Assembly (NCBI GenBank): GCA_052273625.1
Contig: DAVZHW010000075.1
Span: 1-6,736, forward strand
Source: Fimenecus sp052273625
GTDB taxonomy: Bacteria; Bacillota; Clostridia; Oscillospirales; Acutalibacteraceae
Reading direction: 5' to 3'
DNA: 6,736 nucleotides
Shown: positions 4,760 to 6,736 of the stretch, in pieces
Position numbering within the stretch: position 1 is the first letter of the stretch
Layout: every line of letters begins with the position of its first letter
Notes under the pieces: generated by a model
Seen by the model: only the letters and a program-made list of their open reading frames with translations
Database searches by the model: none
What the model was told of the DNA's origin: nothing
Position numbers and translations under genes: made by a program

Positions 4760-5497
4760 TTATCTATCATTTGTTTTTTGCTCGAGCTGCTTTATCGCAT
4801 TTTCATCACCCTTTATGGCAGCGATTTTCAGCTTGTAAGTTTCAAGCTGTTTGTCATAAATATCAATAGCCTGTCCGTCCTCTTCCGATATCAACTGTTC
4901 CTTGCCGTCAACGTATATACGGCGGTAGCCCTTTTCCGACCTATAAAACCGTCCATTCCAATATCCTTTAGGATAGCAGTCGGGTTTTTGCGGCTTTTCA
5001 AGTTCGTCTATTTTCTTCTGCAATTCAGCCTCTTGATCTTTTATTTTTTTAAAAAGAGCCATGTCAACGTCATTAAAATCGAAATTCACCTCAATTTCAG
5101 GGAAAACTTTTCTTATTTCTCTAAGAGCTTCCTCAACATCTTCTCCGCTTTTAAAATCACAGCTCCAACCCATACATACATCGGTTGACATAACATCGAA
5201 CATTCCACCTTCACCAATATCCGTCCAAGTGAAGCCTAACGCCTTTATTTTGTCTTTTACAGGCTTTGTATCGCCTGTAAAGTACGCACAAAACGGATAA
5301 ATGTTCAGAGGATTAAGCTGAACAGTCACTCCTAGTGGTTTAGAATGTTCAATTTCCTGCATTAATGCCTTATAGCAGTCTTTACACAATCCACGTTCCT
5401 CATAATATTCGATTTTTCGTTGTCTGTCTTTGTCCTTGCCGAACAGTTCGACGGTCTGAACGTGTCCACAAGAAAATTTAACATGATATTTTGCCAT
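4760..5497 (-). CDS. Putative zinc-binding protein with C-terminal coiled coil, 245 residues
   Basis: The N-terminus KYHVKFSCGHVQTVELFGK (3-21) followed by a KIEYYEERGLCKDCYK segment (28-43 in part) places Cys10, His12, Cys38 and Cys41 as a likely zinc site. This CGH...GLC..C pattern is familiar from unnamed proteins of Firmicutes mobile elements. A second unit, AYFTGDTKPVKDKIKALGFTW (71-91 in part), resembles the 'G.T..VK..IK.LGF.W' module found in clostridial accessory proteins, followed by a charged helix. Residues 142-170 are a probable coiled coil (KIKDQEAELQKKIDELEK), then YPKGYWNGRFYRSEKGYRRIYVDGK, which looks like a small strand-rich unit, and a last helix. Zinc and nucleic-acid binding are inferred. 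The ATG at 5497 follows GGAGG; the in-frame ATG at 5512 overlaps it. Single-gene module. Confidence 0.85.
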   Translation of the reverse strand: MAKYHVKFSCGHVQTVELFGKDKDRQRKIEYYEERGLCKDCYKALMQEIEHSKPLGVTVQLNPLNIYPFCAYFTGDTKPVKDKIKALGFTWTDIGEGGMFDVMSTDVCMGWSCDFKSGEDVEEALREIRKVFPEIEVNFDFNDVDMALFKKIKDQEAELQKKIDELEKPQKPDCYPKGYWNGRFYRSEKGYRRIYVDGKEQLISEEDGQAIDIYDKQLETYKLKIAAIKGDENAIKQLEQKTNDR

Positions 5498-5542
5498 AAT
5501 CAAAACCTCCATTTAAAAGTATCATCTTATCTGTATGACTAT

Positions 5543-5571
5543 ATTATATCATATTTCAAGGCATTTGTCAA
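5543..5571 (-). promoter_or_regulatory. Shared-type promoter, copy 6 (zinc-binding-type gene)
   Basis: TTGACA (5571-5566), 17-nt spacer and TATAAT (5548-5543). The spacer lacks the extra TATAAT, and the leader is divergent (AGATAAGATGATACTTTTAAA) with no good inverted repeat. The ribosome binding site is a stronger GGAGG in place of AGAGG. Confidence 0.88.
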
Positions 5572-5610
5572 TAGTTATTTGCGATTTTTTTATTTTTTTG
5601 AGTGCAAATC

Positions 5611-5712
5611 TTGTGACTCCAGGCGGACACATATAGCACATTCTCTACCACTATCACCATTATCTTTCTTATACATAAACTTTATCGTGATAGGTGTGAG
5701 CCGTTTTATAAG
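5611..5712 (-). repeat. R element, copy e, with core on the opposite strand
   Basis: The 14-base core GTGCTATATGTGTC is present exactly but reversed: the plus strand reads GACACATATAGCAC (5626-5639). The neighbouring CCACTATCACCAT keeps the usual orientation. CTATCAC (5651-5657) is mirrored by GTGATAG (5687-5693). To the left a partner TTGTGAC (5611-5617) lets the minus strand fold TGTG...CACA with an inner TCC/GGA helix. It ends GCCGTTTTATAAG. Confidence 0.72.
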
Positions 5713-5724
5713 CCTTATCAGCAC

Positions 5725-5761
5725 AAAAAAATCAGCCGACAATTGTTCTGTCGGCTGATTT
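5725..5761 (-). terminator. Intrinsic terminator of the coiled-coil/acidic-protein operon
   Basis: A perfect 13-bp stem AAATCAGCCGACA (5729-5741) / TGTCGGCTGATTT (5749-5761) with a 7-nt loop and a seven-T run on the minus strand that overlaps the end of the stem. The stop codon of the acidic protein lies inside the stem. Confidence 0.93.
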
Positions 5762-5990
5762 AATCAATCTCAAATCCGAGAATTTCGGCGGCTTTGATAC
5801 AAATTTCGATTGCCTCTCCCGTGTCATCTGCTTCACAGTATTCGTCAAGTAAATCTGCCCTATAGCACAAATCTCTCATAAGGTCGCCGTCATAAAAGGC
5901 AAGCTTATTGATTTTGTCCACAAGTTCCTTGTCGCTCAGTCCTGCAATATAGGTGGGGTCGAAGGTGATATCAAATCTTTCGTTTGTCAT
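5760..5990 (-). CDS. Small, strongly acidic protein, 76 residues
   Basis: Not recognised. By count it has 20 Asp/Glu against 7 Lys/Arg, a net charge of about -13 in 76 residues. It is mostly helical, with SDKELVDKINKLAF (19-32), DLMRDLCYRADLLDEYCEADD (35-55 in broken form) and TGEAIEICIKAAEILGFEID near the end. Small acidic proteins of mobile elements include DNA mimics that block restriction enzymes, but nothing here identifies one, and a partner protein or antitoxin-like role is equally possible. The ATG at 5990 follows AAGGAG with 8-nt spacing; a GTG at 5999 overlaps that site. It is the second gene of the operon led by the coiled-coil protein, 66 nt downstream of its stop, and has no promoter of its own. 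Confidence 0.8.
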   Translation of the reverse strand: MTNERFDITFDPTYIAGLSDKELVDKINKLAFYDGDLMRDLCYRADLLDEYCEADDTGEAIEICIKAAEILGFEID

Positions 5991-5995
5991 ATTAG

Positions 5996-6025
5996 TCACT
6001 CCTTTTGCGTTTTCATAGATTTCAC
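5996..6025 (-). CDS. Possible 9-residue leader peptide ahead of the acidic protein
   Basis: A GTG at 6025 with AGGA 6 nt upstream opens a frame reading VKSMKTQKE and stops at 5996-5998, five bases before the next ATG. The ribosome binding site of the acidic protein lies inside its last codons. Translational coupling is possible, but so short a frame can arise by chance. The gap also holds an orphan GGGAGG (around 6052) with no start codon at a usable distance. Confidence 0.2.
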   Translation of the reverse strand: MKSMKTQKE

Positions 6026-6056
6026 TTTTATTCCTGCTTTTCTTTTTTACACCTCC

Positions 6057-6626
6057 CTATATTTCGTATTTCACAAGTTCATCATTGATGTACTCATATC
6101 TCACACAGCCGCAGTCAAAGCGTATGTAGTTATAATCAGAAGAAGCATATAGTGGCTTTCTCAAAATCGTTTCTGATATTCTGAGTTGATTATGTCTGTT
6201 TATCTCGTATTTATCAACAGTTGGTATAATCGAGATACGTTCTTTGGCAAAGCCAAACAAATCATACAGCAGTTCTTTTGCGCTCTCGTTTGTCATTACT
6301 TCCACAAAGCCGCAACTCATCAGTTCGTTGTACTCCTCATTACTCATCTGAGTGCCGCAGCTAGTTGTTGGTTTCCATTCAAATTCCTTGTCAAGCTCTT
6401 TTTTAAGACGTTCAATTTCTTCTTCAAGGAGTTCAATTCTTGATTGTGAAGCTTTAAGCTTTTTCGCCGTATCACAGTAGAGTTTTTGTACGCCGTGTGT
6501 TTCAAGCCAGTTGTGGCAAAACTCACTTTTATCTCCGTTGAAGTTATAGTATTTCTGCTCGATTTTCTCATAATCGTCAGCCGTTGGCTCAAAGCCTGTC
6601 ATTTCAACAAATTCGCTAAGTAACAT
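6057..6626 (-). CDS. Coiled-coil hypothetical protein, 189 residues
   Basis: Starts LLSEFVEMTGFEPTADDYEKIE, a pattern (EF.EMTG..PT.D.Y..I...Y, with EFC..W at 35-40) that I recall from unnamed proteins of Firmicutes mobile elements. Residues 52-83 are a clear coiled coil (AKKLKASQSRIELLEEEIERLKKELDKEF in broken form). The C-terminal half has MSNEEYNELMSCGFVEVM, ELLYDLFGFAKERISII and a late CGC pair (172-174) before VRYEYINDELV. No enzyme motif, signal peptide or membrane segment is visible. The ATG at 6626 has GAGG 8 nt upstream; an in-frame ATG at 6650 is rejected because it overlaps the leader. First gene of the operon with the acidic protein, driven by promoter copy 7. Confidence 0.84.
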   Translation of the reverse strand: MLLSEFVEMTGFEPTADDYEKIEQKYYNFNGDKSEFCHNWLETHGVQKLYCDTAKKLKASQSRIELLEEEIERLKKELDKEFEWKPTTSCGTQMSNEEYNELMSCGFVEVMTNESAKELLYDLFGFAKERISIIPTVDKYEINRHNQLRISETILRKPLYASSDYNYIRFDCGCVRYEYINDELVKYEI

Positions 6627-6668
6627 AGTCAAAACCTCTTTCGTAAGCATTAATTATCTTATATATAT

Positions 6669-6697
6669 ATTATAGCATATTATAAGGCATTTGTCAA
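6669..6697 (-). promoter_or_regulatory. Shared-type promoter, copy 7 (coiled-coil/acidic-protein operon)
   Basis: TTGACA (6697-6692), 17-nt spacer and TATAAT (6674-6669), with the additional TATAAT in the spacer. The leader is shorter and reads GCTTACGAAAGAGG where most copies read ACTTATGAAAGAGG, so the leader ATG is absent here. The usual AT-rich upstream tract is present; the window ends before an R element could be seen. Confidence 0.88.
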
Positions 6698-6736
6698 TAG
6701 TAATTTGCGAATTTCTCAAAAAAATTTTTAATTTTG

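Noticed and set aside
2071..5712. R elements as a CRISPR array
   Set aside because: The copies are 0.7-1.1 kb apart, separated by genes, and differ in sequence; there are no uniform short repeats with spacers.
2071..5712. R elements as replication iterons or a partition centromere
   Set aside because: They are dispersed one per module and not in tandem, and no replication initiator or partition gene is visible, so this cannot be supported here.

Overview
The window looks like part of a mobile genetic element (integrative conjugative element, plasmid or prophage-like island) from a low-GC Gram-positive bacterium. A gut Clostridia member of the Ruminococcaceae/Oscillospiraceae type is the best guess. 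The evidence is AT-rich DNA, consensus TTGACA-17-TATAAT promoters with AT-rich upstream tracts, AGAGG/GGAGG ribosome binding sites, a small Firmicutes-type serine recombinase, a DUF4314-like protein, and several small unnamed proteins of the kind carried by clostridial conjugative elements. The 100-base run of N shows it comes from a draft scaffold. The assignment is inferred from pattern; no search was run.

All nine protein genes lie on the minus strand, so transcription runs from right to left. From the right edge they are: a coiled-coil protein (6626-6057) with a very acidic 76-residue protein behind it (5990-5760); a putative zinc-binding protein (5497-4760); a 162-residue protein with an SVRVSYAGY motif (4466-3978); a two-gene operon of an unknown 117-residue protein (3671-3318) and the DUF4314-like protein (3303-3079); an unknown 200-residue protein (2816-2214); a 286-residue conserved hypothetical protein (1841-981); and a serine recombinase (743-180). 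A seventh copy of the shared promoter at the left edge points out of the window but is followed only by a two-codon reading frame.

The most striking feature is the regulatory architecture rather than any single gene. Unrelated genes or gene pairs are each packaged as 'promoter, leader, gene, intrinsic terminator', and the DNA between modules is a repeat of roughly 200 bp. Each repeat has a near-identical promoter with an exact 17-nt spacer, a leader that often contains an ATAAG/CTTAT inverted repeat just before the ribosome binding site, and, upstream of the promoter, a block of about 95 bp called element R here. R holds a short inverted repeat around GTGCTATATGTGTC, a conserved CCACTATCAC stretch, an AT-rich near-palindrome and a GCGTTTT-like end next to the previous terminator. 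Five R copies are visible. The recombinase gene stands outside this scheme, with an unrelated extended -10 promoter and its own inverted repeats.

The common control region implies the cargo genes are switched on together, perhaps by a shared regulator or a common event such as entry into a new cell. Operation as an anti-defence or establishment module is a hypothesis from architecture only. No known defence, anti-defence, conjugation or replication gene can be identified here. The scaffold gap falls exactly inside one of these repeats, so either no sequence or one or more whole modules may be missing there.
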